Positions 13,554-23,338 of a DNA stretch of 64,000 nucleotides are shown here, piece after piece. The position numbers were made by a program, and so were the translations under genes. Where the stretch lies: assembly GCA_034509925.1 (NCBI GenBank), contig CM067538.1, positions 4,247,501 to 4,311,500 of the forward strand. Reading direction: 5' to 3'. Source of the stretch: Hirudinaria manillensis (taxonomy: Eukaryota > Annelida > Clitellata > Hirudinida > Hirudinidae). The notes under the pieces were generated by a model. That model saw only the letters and a list, made by a program, of their open reading frames with translations. It made no database searches and was not told the origin of the DNA. Position 1 is the stretch's first letter; each line of letters starts with the position of its first letter.

Positions 13554-16500
13554 CATTAAATGACAATCAATAATAAAATCAATATCGGTTCAGTGATCAC
13601 GGGTTTAATTTCGTTAAGAAGTTAATTTATCTTGCATGTTATTTTATTTGTATTTTTCTAAATATTGCTTTTTGGATGTGTTTATTGCATGTTAACATGC
13701 TGTTTATCGGTCTTGAGTTAAGTATTCGTTTGTTGTTATAACGAGTTCTATTTGTTACGTGTTAGCGGTTAGTTTTGCAGCTTTGATTTGTTGTTGGACT
13801 TGGAATTTAAAACTGTTGTTGTTGCTGTTACTGTTGTTGTTGTTGTTACTGCTGTTGTTACTGCAGTTGTTGTTGCCGTTACTGCTGCTGATGTTGTTGT
13901 TGTTGCTGCTATGTTTCTTTGAAACAATTCTTCAGAGCAGATCGAGGCATTCAAGCAATGATTCTTCGTCAGGCCATGGAACTTCTGATTCCTTGGTTAA
14001 TTATTTATAAAATATATTTGATTTTTATTATTTAGAAAAAATTGTTTTCAATCCAGTGTTTAAAAATTGCACTGAAACTTCTCAGAAAGTTGCTTTGTCT
14101 CTTTGGGAGCTTGTCGATTTTTTAAATTTTTTAAAATTTATTTGTTGCATTTAATGAAAATATCAAAGTTAATATACAAAATGATAAAATTTGATATAAA
14201 ATATCAAAATTAATATATAATTTTATGAAATTCTGCCAATAATTGTCCACGCTCCAATGAGGACCCACTCACCAATCTATGACGTTGTTGCAAGTCCTAG
14301 CAAAATAATTAGTTAATTCCATTACGAGAACCTCTTGAAAGACTGAACTTGTTTTAGAAGGAGAGAAAGAAAACTTATCACATGTCAGCAGAGCACCAGA
14401 GAAGATGCCTCATCAAGGTGTTGTATCGGTCGATGTGCTATTCGTTAATTATTATTATTATTCGTTTGTTATTTAATAATTTATTAAGCTTGGTATTAGT
14501 GAATAACCGTTCGATGGTATAATCAATTAATATTATCTATTCTAGGTTGGTTAGATGATTTCAATTAGATATTGTTAGTCTTCTTAACATGGTTTAGTGC
14601 ATGTTTATTTATTTTCATTAATGTTAATATAATTTTTAATGCAATATGATTATCCTCCATTTTTTGGTGATGGAGTTGAGAAAAATCACAAAAACATCTT
14701 TGAAATCCTTGTAAGTTAATTCAATTTTCATAAAATCCAATGATGCAGCAAGGTTTTGACACCATGAATGAACTTGTTCCTGATTTGAGAGCCATGGGTG
14801 CAGGCAAGATAAACAAGGCCAGCACCTTGTCAAAAGGTATTTAATTAGTTTGAGTTTCATTGATGTGAATTGATTAAATATAATGTTTAAAGTATAATAA
14901 TTAAATATAATGTTTAAAGTATAATAATTAAATATAATGTTTAAAGTATAATAATTAAATATAATGTTTAAAGTATAATAATTAAATATAATGTTTAAAG
15001 TATAATAATTAAATATAATGTTTAAAGTATAATAATTAAATATAATGTTTAAAGTATAATAATTAAATATAATGTTTAAAGTATAATAATTAAATATAAT
15101 GTTTAAAGTATAATAATTAAATATAATGTTTAAAGTATAATAATTAAATATAATGTTTAAAGTATAATAATTAAATATAATGTTTAAAGTATAATAATTA
15201 AATATAATGTTTAAAGTATAATAATTAAATATAATGTTTAAAGTATAATAATTAAATATAATGTTTAAAGTATAATAATTAAATATAATGTTTAAAGTAT
15301 AATAATTAAATATAATGTTTAAAGTATAATAATTAAATATAATGACAGCTGCATCATTAATTAATTAATCAATTATTTAATTGGAAGTAAAGTTTTTGGA
15401 ACTCATCCAGGTGCTGATTACATCAAACAATTGAGGAGGGAGAAAGATTCAACAAAGGATTTGATTCGACTCTGCAAGAAGGAAGTTGACATTCTGACTG
15501 CTACCATCAGGTATTGCACTCATCAATGTCATTAATGTCATGTCGTCTTCATTGTCAACATATTCATCTTTTTGCTGGAATGAGTTTTATTTTTTCTTCT
15601 GATTTTCACGATATTAATTTCATGATTTTCTGTAATCCACAGTGAAATATGTTGCAATGTCTGAAAAATGGACGTTTTGCGATATGATTAAATGTAATTA
15701 ACGAGTGCTTTTAACATCTAAATAGCTCATAATTTGAACTTAGACTGCAAAATGTGAAATGTGATTGAAATCCCCTGGTAACTTCTAAAGATTGAATTGA
15801 ATAAATTCTAAACAAATGACACAAAATTTCTTAAAATTCATCACCACAATATAATCAGATGTTAATGTCACTAATCATTATCATCATCATCATCGCCAGT
15901 TATTTGTAATCGATAAACAAATTTTCCGTCGATCAGTGAACTCCAGCAAAAACTTCCTGCTTCCGGGATATCCGCTCCCTCTCAAAAGACGGATCGAATG
16001 AGCGTGCTGATGAAGGAATACGTCTACGAAAGGACGACAAACAACTGGAAGTTTTGGATCTTCAGCATAATAATGAGGTCCTGGATGGAATCCTACAATG
16101 ATACTGTCCTCACTCGTTCCAGGGATGACATGTTGAGGTCCATCACGTTGTGGCTCGAAACCAAGTGTTCTTTGCCTGCTCTCAGGGAAGGTCAGAAGGT
16201 TTCTTTCATTACAATCTTTACTCATTTCATTTGTCAAATGAGATGCATAGTTGATTGATTTTGATAGTTATTAATAATAACTTGTTATGTCCAGAAATCA
16301 GAATTTTAAAATTACTTTCTCATATATTTGAAATAAATTCTTAAAATAAACTATTCATAAAGGAATGTACTTTATTGTTGAAGTTGTCGGTAAATTCTCC
16401 CGTCAGGTGTTCTTTCCTCCCTGCCATTTTTGTGCAGGGTAACCTCGATACTGGACAACCCCTCGAAACTCCCCCACGAAGCCCTGGCGGCCGCACACCG

Positions 16501-16719
16501 CAGTCGACCCCCCGCACCCTGACGACCTCGGGACTCACATTCCTCGCTCCGATGTACTCCAGAAGCAGTATTAAGAAACGTAATTGCCTTTTGAAAAATC
16601 ACGTCGTCTGCCAAAAGGGGAACGATTTCAATTCCAGAGTCAATTTACTTCATCTGCATGATCTAACTGACGTTCCAATTGTTTTCAATGTTCTTGTGAT
16701 CCTTGCCTTCCGGGTATGA
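4513..16719 (+). CDS. Mondo: Mondo (MLXIP/MLXIPL family) bHLH-Zip glucose-sensing transcription factor
   Basis: Eighteen exons join with consistent phases to 1079 aa: 4513-4787, 6095-6201, 8126-8199, 8928-9032, 9394-9589, 10018-10166, 10425-11135, 11494-11605, 11806-12083, 12588-12818, 12991-13090, 13442-13491, 13936-13995, 14358-14417, 14749-14836, 15411-15510, 15937-16198, 16438-16719. Mondo proteins pair with Mlx, shuttle between cytoplasm and nucleus, and activate carbohydrate-response elements when glucose-6-phosphate rises. Visible landmarks are HSGHFMVSR (residues about 28-36, first Mondo conserved region), GKLVSPKWKNFKGIK (about 93), IRLNNLIWREWFMQ, AIVLEGKYWKR, a basic-HLH beginning KERKKTYHMSAEHQRR (about 817), KASTLSKGADYI in helix 2, and the C-terminal DCD with NNWKFWIFSIIM and CSLPALRE. 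The middle is Ser/Gln/Asn-rich and low in complexity, as usual for the family. The start is chosen because an in-frame TGA lies at 4504-4506; a Met at residue 9 or 12 is also possible. The last exon runs past the conserved domain into an unrecognised tail, so its 3' end is least certain. AATAAA lies at 16846. Confidence 0.94.
6671..6753. repeat. (TAA/TAG)n microsatellite
   Basis: About 28 trinucleotide units, mostly TAA with occasional TAG, inside the second Mondo intron. Confidence 0.95.
8220..8244. repeat. (AATT)n microsatellite
   Basis: Six tandem AATT units 20 bases after the donor site of the third Mondo exon. Confidence 0.9.
12836..12890. repeat. (TAA)n microsatellite
   Basis: About 18 TAA units directly after the donor of the Mondo exon ending at 12818. 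Confidence 0.95.
13092..13161. repeat. (CAT)n repeat with CTC interruptions
   Basis: Two blocks of CAT units separated by ACCTC begin at the donor of the Mondo exon ending at 13090. The tract is intronic; the in-frame stretches it creates are not coding. Confidence 0.95.
13514..13552. repeat. (TAA)n microsatellite
   Basis: About 13 TAA units just after the short Mondo exon 13442-13491. Confidence 0.95.
13813..13911. repeat. (GTT/CTG)n low-complexity tract
   Basis: Imperfect trinucleotide tract of GTT, CTG and TTA units in a Mondo intron, ending 25 bases before the acceptor of the exon at 13936. It gives a spurious leucine-rich reading frame on + and a Thr/Ala-rich one on -. Confidence 0.9.
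14874..15345. repeat. 27-bp minisatellite, about 17 copies
   Basis: A 27-base unit beginning ATTAAATATAATGTTTAAAG is repeated head to tail about 17.5 times with no base change that I could see. It fills most of the Mondo intron between the exons 14749-14836 and 15411-15510, which encode helix 2 and the zipper of the bHLH-Zip domain. Near-perfect homogeneity implies recent expansion or strong homogenisation. Confidence 0.95.
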
Positions 16720-18031
16720 ATTTATCTGCGGTTCATTAAAATCTGCTGATCGAAATTGTTAATCCGATTTTTAAGATGCTCCGTTCTCGGAAGTTTGATA
16801 TTTGTAAATTGTTTTCAAATTATACTTATGTGATTTGCAGATGTAAATAAATTTTTATAATTGCTTCGCTGCTCAAAGGAGGTGGTGCTTATGTCATCTG
16901 TAAATTGTTGGAATCGGGGTGAAAGTTTGTGGGGAATAGCAAGTGATGCGCCCAAGAGATAAATTAAATTAATGCTGCAATATATTTTGAATTTCGTTTG
17001 ATGAGCGATGAGCAAACATTCCTTGGTAAAGCACAAAACGTTGGAGTTACCCATAATGATGCCTTCCAGGTTAAAGTGGCATTGGTTCGTCAGCTGCAGT
17101 TTCAGGCAACTCGATCGAGATGCATGGCACCCCATTGCAAAATAATGTCTACATGCACTTAATTCTCTCGCTCATACTCTATATGCTCTTGAGATGTTGT
17201 GCCTCAGTTTCGCCGATTTCAGAAACGATCATCAAATCCGCCACAAACTATTTGGGAACCTAGGATTATTTAGTTCGTACATTATTTGTTCTTACGGATT
17301 ACCACATTATTTTCTAGTGTTTATTTTTTATTTATTTATTTTTATCTTTACTATCACTATTTATCTTTATACTGATATTTAATACTATTCCATTCCACGC
17401 TGAGACACACCAAATCGAAGTTCATAAAGATGCATGAAGCGCAAAACAGAATAAAAATAATAAAACTTTGACTTTTTATGAAGCTATTTAAGTGTCCTAC
17501 CACTTAAAGCCTGTGCATTATTTAAATTGGTTATTTAGAAGTAAATTAAAAATTTAATATAATTTAAATAATTAATTTTTTAAATAATTAGATACATGCT
17601 CTTTTATATTTCTATTTAGGCAAGGCTTTATTTGTAGCGCCAGCGCATTACGGAAGATCTATTAGTGTGGACGATAAACACTCGTGAGAATGAAGAAATA
17701 TTTGTTAGGAAGAGTCTTCCCCATTTGATTGGACCCATTTGATTTGAGCGGTTGCAGGTTTACAAGGCGTGCTGAATTATATTGGGTCTTAAGGTAAGCC
17801 GTTATGCCAGATATCAATAACGAATTTTGCAATTGCAATGTCATGATCGGCGCTTTCTGAACTTTTTTAACAGTTATCTCCTTTATCTTTTACTTTATAT
17901 AACTCTTTCCGGTATATCATTTTTTGTGCATCAGCTTGATTTAAATCGAAATAGTTTATACCAATTGGAAAACTATTCGGTTCCGACCTTCAAATGCATC
18001 ACAGCACTATAAAGGTAAATTCTGTGACTAT
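16720..18031. other. Mondo 3' UTR and intergenic spacer
   Basis: AT-rich DNA with no supported gene. AATAAA at 16846-16851 is a candidate polyadenylation signal for Mondo; another AATAAA lies near 17450. Short ORFs here lack family resemblance. Confidence 0.5.
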
Positions 18032-18436
18032 TTAATAATAATAATAATAGTTGATTTGTATAGCGCCATATGCATAGCGTCGGAGGCGCTTTGTGTGATG
18101 TTGTGTCTAGTCCGGTAGGTATTTCCTGAAGAGGTGAGTCTTCAGGTGACGCTTGAAGAGCTCCAGGGATGGCTGGGCTCTCACAGATGGGGGTAGCTCG
18201 TTCCAGACTGCCGGAGCGGCGTGTGAAAAACCTCTGTTGACGATGGTCGCCCTGTGGACCGGTTGATAGAGGTGGATGGTGTCAGATGAGCGAAGGCTAG
18301 AGGGTGGGTGGCGACGCTGTATGAGGCGATGGAGGTATGGCGGACGTCGCCTGTATGCGATATGTGATGGTTGATATTTTAAATGAGATTCGGGCGAATC
18401 TATTTGAAGTGTTTTTGACGATAAATCATGTGTCAT
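18032..18436 (-). mobile_element. 3' fragment of a non-LTR retrotransposon (LINE)
   Basis: Read on the minus strand, 18436-18107 encodes 109 aa ending in a motif typical of the extreme C-terminus of metazoan LINE ORF2 proteins: FSHAAPAVWNELPPSVR, then SLELFKRHLKTHLFRKYLPD and a stop. Downstream on that strand comes a short 3' tail with an imperfect stem AGCGCC...GGCGCT (18062-18090) and a terminal (TTA)n run at 18032-18050, as LINE tails have. The endonuclease and most of the reverse transcriptase are missing, so this is a 5'-truncated dead copy. The family (CR1/L2-like or RTE-like) cannot be fixed from this piece. Confidence 0.75.
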
Positions 18437-18477
18437 CTATATGAATTTAATGGTTCGAGGAAATATCTATCAGGGTA

Positions 18478-18830
18478 TCATGAGCTGTTTCAGGCAGTGA
18501 ACCATTGTGATATTTCGTACTCTTGTCCCTCAACGTTCTTTATTGAAGATCGAGCCAGTTTTCTGGATCTTCATCCATGACCATATCGTTACCAGATATC
18601 AATTGTGAACTGATCTTTCTGGTCTATTTGCTAAAACTTTCTTCCATCTATGTTGTCATCTATGATATTCACACTTATTGCATAGTTGCAATGAGTACCG
18701 CATTAAGGCTGGCATGGCAGAAATCTATGACTACTGTCTTGAAAAGAGGTTTTGTTGTGCTCTGGCTAAACCAAGTTGCTGTCACGTCGCACAAAATTTT
18801 CGAGATAGCAACTTGAGAATGATTGTCACT
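18478..18830 (-). mobile_element. Rearranged fragments of a DNA-transposon-like protein
   Basis: Two blocks match pieces of the longer copy at 20209-21240. Bases 18478-18650 resemble 20581-20770, and 18660-18800 resembles 20450-20580. The second block encodes, on the minus strand, KPLFKTVVIDFCHASLNAVL, against KPLFKTVVIDFCRATLNAVL in the longer copy. The order of the blocks is scrambled relative to that copy and the frame is broken by stops. A decayed relic; the family is not identified with certainty. Confidence 0.45.
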
Positions 18831-18888
18831 CCAACAATTGAAAGTGCCGATCATGACATTGCAATTCCATGTTCATTTTATTTAAAGT

Positions 18889-19300
18889 TCATTTTTCCTG
18901 CCTGCGCTCCCATTGAGCTTTAGGCATCGATTTCCCTCTACAATATGCCTTCGGCAAATTCAACTCCTTATAAATTGATTTATTTTTACCGACACGATGC
19001 CCGTATCCCAAGCATATAAAGCTGTCTTTGTTTATTGCACCGCTTAAACTTGGGGAGGCAGTTGTTGAGGATGTGGGGTATGGTCTCATTGTCTTTTCCG
19101 CACTTCCTGCATCGCTTACACATCATGTACCATGGTGTGCCATTTCTTCCAACCTGGCTCTGTGGATGAAGCGCCAGGCGGCAATGTAGTCGCCACGATG
19201 CACGAAGTGGTTCGAGATGGAGCTGTTGGCGCATCTCCTCAAGACCACCTTGGCTTCTCTTCCCTTGTGTTACGGGAAACCCCTGGCAGCAACAACAGGT
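18889..19300 (-). mobile_element. C-terminal remnant of an R2/NeSL-like LINE
   Basis: Two overlapping minus-strand frames (19234-18986 and 19089-18889) carry CRKCGKDNETIPHILNNC, a C-x2-C...H-x4-C finger of the kind found near the C-terminus of R2/NeSL-type LINE proteins. A frameshift then leads into a frame ending SMPKAQWERRQEK. Sequence matching 18892-18970 recurs at 21745-21820, so the element is repeated locally. Truncated and frameshifted, hence inactive. Confidence 0.5.
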
Positions 19301-19349
19301 TTGGCCAGATCTGGTCTCCTCCTTTGCGGTGCAGGTTTCCTTTTAACCA

Positions 19350-19610
19350 TTACATATCCCTGATTTTCTTCAGTTGGGTCGAGTCTTCACAGGACTTGCA
19401 ACTGGTGGAAAGGCAGCTTGAGGATAGGGGTTCTAGATAAACCGTCTCGTGCTCCTTGTGTTTCGGGAAACCCCGGGCAGGTTCTAGTAAATATTTGTCA
19501 TGGTTTGCAGCTATCATGAGCTGTTTGAGGCAATACATCATAATCTTATATAATACTCTGCAATACAACGCTCGTGTATCCACCTCTGGAATTGTGGACA
19601 TTCCACCCAC
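19350..19610 (-). mobile_element. Further transposon-like fragment
   Basis: The minus-strand frame contains LYKIMMYCLKQLMIAA, matching TYKIMTYCLKQLMI in the copy near 20590. The flanking sequence is unique. It appears separated from its partner block at 18660-18830 by the LINE remnant in between. Confidence 0.35.
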
Positions 19611-19868
19611 AACCCCTCCTCATTGCCTCTGCACTACAAACATGAATCACACATATTGGAGGATGTGTTCAAAATTTAATAATAATTCGGTTCATTAGAG
19701 TGGCGTATGTCCGGTGCGCAAGATTGTTGCAGACGTTGACTATGTAATCAGCAGCCATTGTCCTGGAAAAATAGTTAAGAAGTTCTCCAACCTAAGGACT
19801 GAATGGTTATGTTGGCAAACAATAGTGCTATGATTAGTTTTAAAATATCTCGGATCTTGAGGCAGGCC

Positions 19869-20190
19869 GTTGGTGCGCATCCTGCTCTCTCGATCCTTCA
19901 GATTTCTAGAAGTAACGAACTGCGCTAGATTTAAGGTCGAAACGCTCTTTTGGCTGTCGATATGCCTAGAGGTTTTATTAATCCTATTTCTTTTCTCCCA
20001 CCTACTCGTAGGTATCTTAATTTTACAAGTTGGTGCGCATCCTTCTCTCTCGATCCTTCAGATTTCTAGAAGTAACGAACTGCGCTAGATTTAAGGTCGA
20101 AACGCTCTTTTGGCTGTCGATATGCCTAAAGGTTTTATTAATCCTACTTCTTTTCTGCCACCTACTCGTAGGTATCTTAATTTTACAAGA
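19869..20190. repeat. 160-bp tandem duplication
   Basis: Bases 19869-20028 and 20029-20190 are head-to-tail copies, both starting TTGGTGCGCATCCT and ending CTTAATTTTACAAG, with only a few substitutions. Both lie inside the mobile-element graveyard. The duplication looks recent compared with the decay around it. Confidence 0.9.
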
Positions 20191-20208
20191 TTTAGGAGGG
20201 ACGACACC

Positions 20209-21240
20209 TCAGTGGCACATCACAAAATTGATCGAAATGTGCCTACAACGACGCCGTTCTTGTTGGCATGAGAAGAATATGGAGAAGCGACCTAACTTTA
20301 GAATCGGCACAACAATTTTCTCTTTCACAAACTGTCTGACATCGGAGGCAAGATTTTTAATATAATGCGCAGAGCATATCAAAACTATGACTTTTGGTAA
20401 AAGTCTGACATCCTGGCGATCTATGCTATCTTGCACCTTAGTCAGATATTCAGAGACACTTATTTGCATTGTTGCAAAGAGTACCGCATTGAGGGTCGCA
20501 CGGCAGAAATCTATTACTACTGTCTTAAAAAGAGGTTTCGTTGTATTCCGGCTAAACCAAGTTGCACAACATTTTCAAGATATCATGAGCTGTTTGAGGC
20601 AATATGTCATAATCTTATAAGTAAAAGGAAAGAAAGACACTTCATGCAAAGTTTGTAATTCGGTATCTAATTTTAAATCCCCCATCTTCCTTTTTTGAAG
20701 ATCGATTCAGTCGTCCTTGTCCATATCGCCACTGGATTTCAGTTGCGAACTGATCTTCCTGACATTCTTCGACGGAAGATCTTCTTTCTCTACCCCTTCG
20801 TCTTGCAGCCAAGTATGAAATACTGCAGGCTTCCTTGTTTTTAACATACCTCTAACCAAATCCCTGGTGGGCCCAAACAGACGTCTTCTCACAGGCACGT
20901 CACCGTGACCTATGTCGACGCCATTGCACCAAATGATAAACGTGTTATTGTTTTCCAATACGCAAAGACATAACCTGCAACTTTTTTGTATGTAGTACAT
21001 TCCTGTTACCCTACTATCGCATGCCTTATACTTTGAGAAGGAGCAAGGACAAGGGACCATTTCATTGACCAGCACCCTAAAGCACTCATTTAGATCTTTA
21101 ACAGGCAAGCTGAAATCCCATACTTTCGACAACTCCGCTCGTTCACCTACCGTCTTTTTGGCATAAAGATTCTTACATTCTACGTAATGGCGGGTTGGTT
21201 TCGACTGCTTGACTACTTCCGAAGTTTGACACCTCTGTGT
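20209..21240 (-). pseudogene. Transposase-like protein remnant, family uncertain
   Basis: The best preserved copy of the local DNA-transposon-like family. On the minus strand an open frame from about 21240 to 20707 encodes about 175 aa, including HYVECKNLYAKK, SLPVKDLNECF, NNTFIIWCNGVDIGHGDVP and RRRLFGPTRDLVRG. Past a stop, other minus-strand frames continue with TYKIMTYCLKQLMI, KPLFKTVVIDFCRATLNAVL, MQISVSEYL and VLICSAHYIKNLASDVRQF. Aspartate-containing VVIDF followed by a CxxH-type block resembles the layout of DDE transposases, but I cannot name the superfamily. Stops between the blocks show it is broken. Confidence 0.4.
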
Positions 21241-21922
21241 AGCTGAATTCTCAGGTTAATTCCTGATTACTTCAACTTCAACTGAAGAATTACAAATAAG
21301 GGCATTACGTTAAGAGCATTAATACCAAATTATATTGGTAAACTATGCAACAAAATCATACCAGGTTCCGCCTCAGGTGCTTGAGTCTCTACATTCTTGA
21401 ATTCGGCTTACAATTTTCTTCCTCCACTTGTCATAGATCATTGGCGATGGCTTGATGACGGTAATATAAGTCACCCTCATGGTTTTATCACCGTCGTCAC
21501 TATGTAGTCAATTGAAGTTGAGGAAAGCCAGGTATTATCGAATAGAGTTCGAAAATCCTCTAGTTTGCTGCTCAGACCTGGCTAGGGCTGACGATTTGTG
21601 AAGAATCCCCCTGTAATAGATTGGATCCATGACAAGGGAATTCTTCAAGGTTATTGAGCTGAGTTGATTTTCAGGCCTAAAATCTATGTTGAGGGGCTTA
21701 CTTAAGACCTTCAAATTGTTCATTTTATCTAAATAAGAGATGCCTTTTTCCTGCCTGTGCTCCCATTGAGCTTTAGGCATCCCCTTCCCTCTACAATATG
21801 CCTATCAACTCAAACTCCTTACATCTAGCTTCGGCAAAATCAATGTTTTCGTATTTGTTGGACGCACTCATAGGCTGGTAAGATTGTTCCATCCTTATTG
21901 TTTTGGCTATTATGCTATACTT
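21241..21922. other. Repeat-rich spacer
   Basis: No gene. Bases 21745-21820 are a second copy of the sequence at 18892-18970, including the MPKAQWE-encoding segment on the minus strand (frame 21780-21535), so this is probably more retroelement debris. Confidence 0.4.
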
Positions 21923-23029
21923 TCAAAAAAAGGGGCTTCTATGATAATTTGGGAGATTTTCATCTTTCCCGATTGGAAAACTCCAATCCTGGACTTCAGG
22001 ACATTCAACCAAAGGATTGCTTGTGCCATATAAAGTGTTGAAGTGTTCTTCAATACCTACCCTGTTTGTCATTTTTTCCATTAGGAAACGCAACCATCTG
22101 AAGCAGGCACCCTTGGACGATTCTCGAGGATTTTCTTTGCTAGGGAAAATGTGTCGAGTCTTCTTCCTCTGGTGGCCTCTTTGAACTGCATTCACAGCCT
22201 GTGTACCGTCTACCATGTCGGCGTCTTTCCTCAGACTGACAATGTTATCACACTCGTTTACCATGTCTTGTAGAGTGCATCCTTCCTGCTTCTCCAGCTT
22301 GGACAGCATTCTAGTTCTGATGTCGGCATACTTCGATCCAGTTAACGCAGTTATGTAGATCAGGCATTTGAAATTTTCCACTGTCAGCGTGTCGATCCGA
22401 GCCAGCGTCACCATTCTATTTATCATCGTACCCAGTTTGCGGAACGTCATGGTGCCGATGCTCAATCGCATGGCGTCGAATCTCCTCTTGAAAACTGAAA
22501 CTTTGTCACCGAAAATGTCTTCCAAAGTTTCCTTCGTTTGCTCGTAGGACAAATCACTTGGAGACAGTGGCATGATGTGATCTGTAAAACTGTGGTATGC
22601 CTCTTCATTCAGCTTCGACACGAGTGCGCCTGTCTTGTCTGCATCCGACAGCTGCATTGCGTGATTTCCTAGGACTGCTTCAAACCGTCCCATCCACTTG
22701 GAAAAGGGTGTCCCAGACTCAGGATCATAACTAAACTGCGTTATCTGTCTCATGAGCTCCGGGAGTAGATCTGATTTTCTTTCTGTCTCTGTGGCTTCTT
22801 TACACTGAGGTTTCAGGGACTGGAGCAATTGCAACAATGCCTCTTCCCTTCGACGGTACTCCTCGTCTCGGCGGAGATCATTCTCACGGCGGCGTGTTTC
22901 TTCATCGCGACGGCGAATTTCTTCCTCCTCACGACGGCGAGTCTCTTCTTCGCGACGTTCATCGTCGCGTCGTCGATTTTCTTCCATGAACATCGTCATC
23001 ATGGTCAAAAATTTATCCTCAGTAGCCAT
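21923..23029 (-). pseudogene. Truncated gag of an LTR retrotransposon
   Basis: The minus-strand frame starts with ATG at 23029, in MATEDKFLTMMTMFMEE, and runs through an Arg/Glu-rich coiled-coil to a capsid-like region with FSYDPESGTPFSKWMGRFE and LSPSDLSYEQTKETLEDIFG, hallmarks of gag proteins of Ty3/Gypsy-like elements in invertebrates. The coding sequence breaks at about 22100, in KGACFR, just where a CCHC zinc knuckle would be expected. The frame then reads on by chance through a flanking 92-bp repeat to a stop at 21923. No protease, reverse transcriptase or integrase follows, so the element is dead. Confidence 0.7.
21979..22099. repeat. Direct repeat, left copy
   Basis: Bases 21979-22070 are identical over 92 bp to 23216-23307. 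After 10 unmatched bases the identity resumes for 19 bp (TTAGGAAACGCAACCATCT, 22081-22099). The copy abuts the broken end of the gag remnant. Confidence 0.9.
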
Positions 23030-23044
23030 CCTCGTCGCCAAATA

Positions 23045-23216
23045 TGTTATAACTTCAGAATATCGAGATCAACACGGTTTATTAGGATCAACGCAATACG
23101 ACACAACTCGACACAACACGACACAGTACGATACGAACACGAGCGGAATTAAAACGGAAAACAAGCGTGCCTCGTCGCACGAGGTGCACAAAACCAAAGA
23201 TACGTATAATCCCACA
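23045..23216 (-). repeat. Short 5' LTR (172 bp) of the gag element
   Basis: On the minus strand the segment starts TGTGGGATTATACG and ends GTTATAACA, fitting TG...CA ends, and contains AATAAA. Three bases after its end comes TTGGCGACGAGGATGG. Its TGG start fits a primer-binding site pairing with a tRNA 3' CCA, and it also contains the gag ATG. No second LTR is found in the window. Confidence 0.6.
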
Positions 23217-23338
23217 ACTCCAATCCTGGACTTCAGGACATTCAACCAAAGGATTGCTTGTGCCATATAAAGTGTTGAAGTGTTCTTCAATACCTACCCT
23301 GTTTGTCTTTAATAATACATTAGGAAACGCAACCATCT
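23216..23338. repeat. Direct repeat, right copy
   Basis: Matches 21979-22099: 92 identical bases (23216-23307), 12 unmatched bases, then the same 19-mer at 23320-23338. It begins exactly at the outer end of the LTR. At over 110 bp it is far too long for a normal 4-6 bp LTR-element target-site duplication. Confidence 0.9.

Noticed and set aside
18577-18923. Plus-strand ORFs resembling a FLYWCH zinc finger (CNEYRIKAGMAEIYDYC)
   Set aside because: The same DNA and its copy at 20431-20658 read more convincingly on the minus strand as the KPLFKTVVIDF transposase-like protein; the plus-strand similarity is a shadow.
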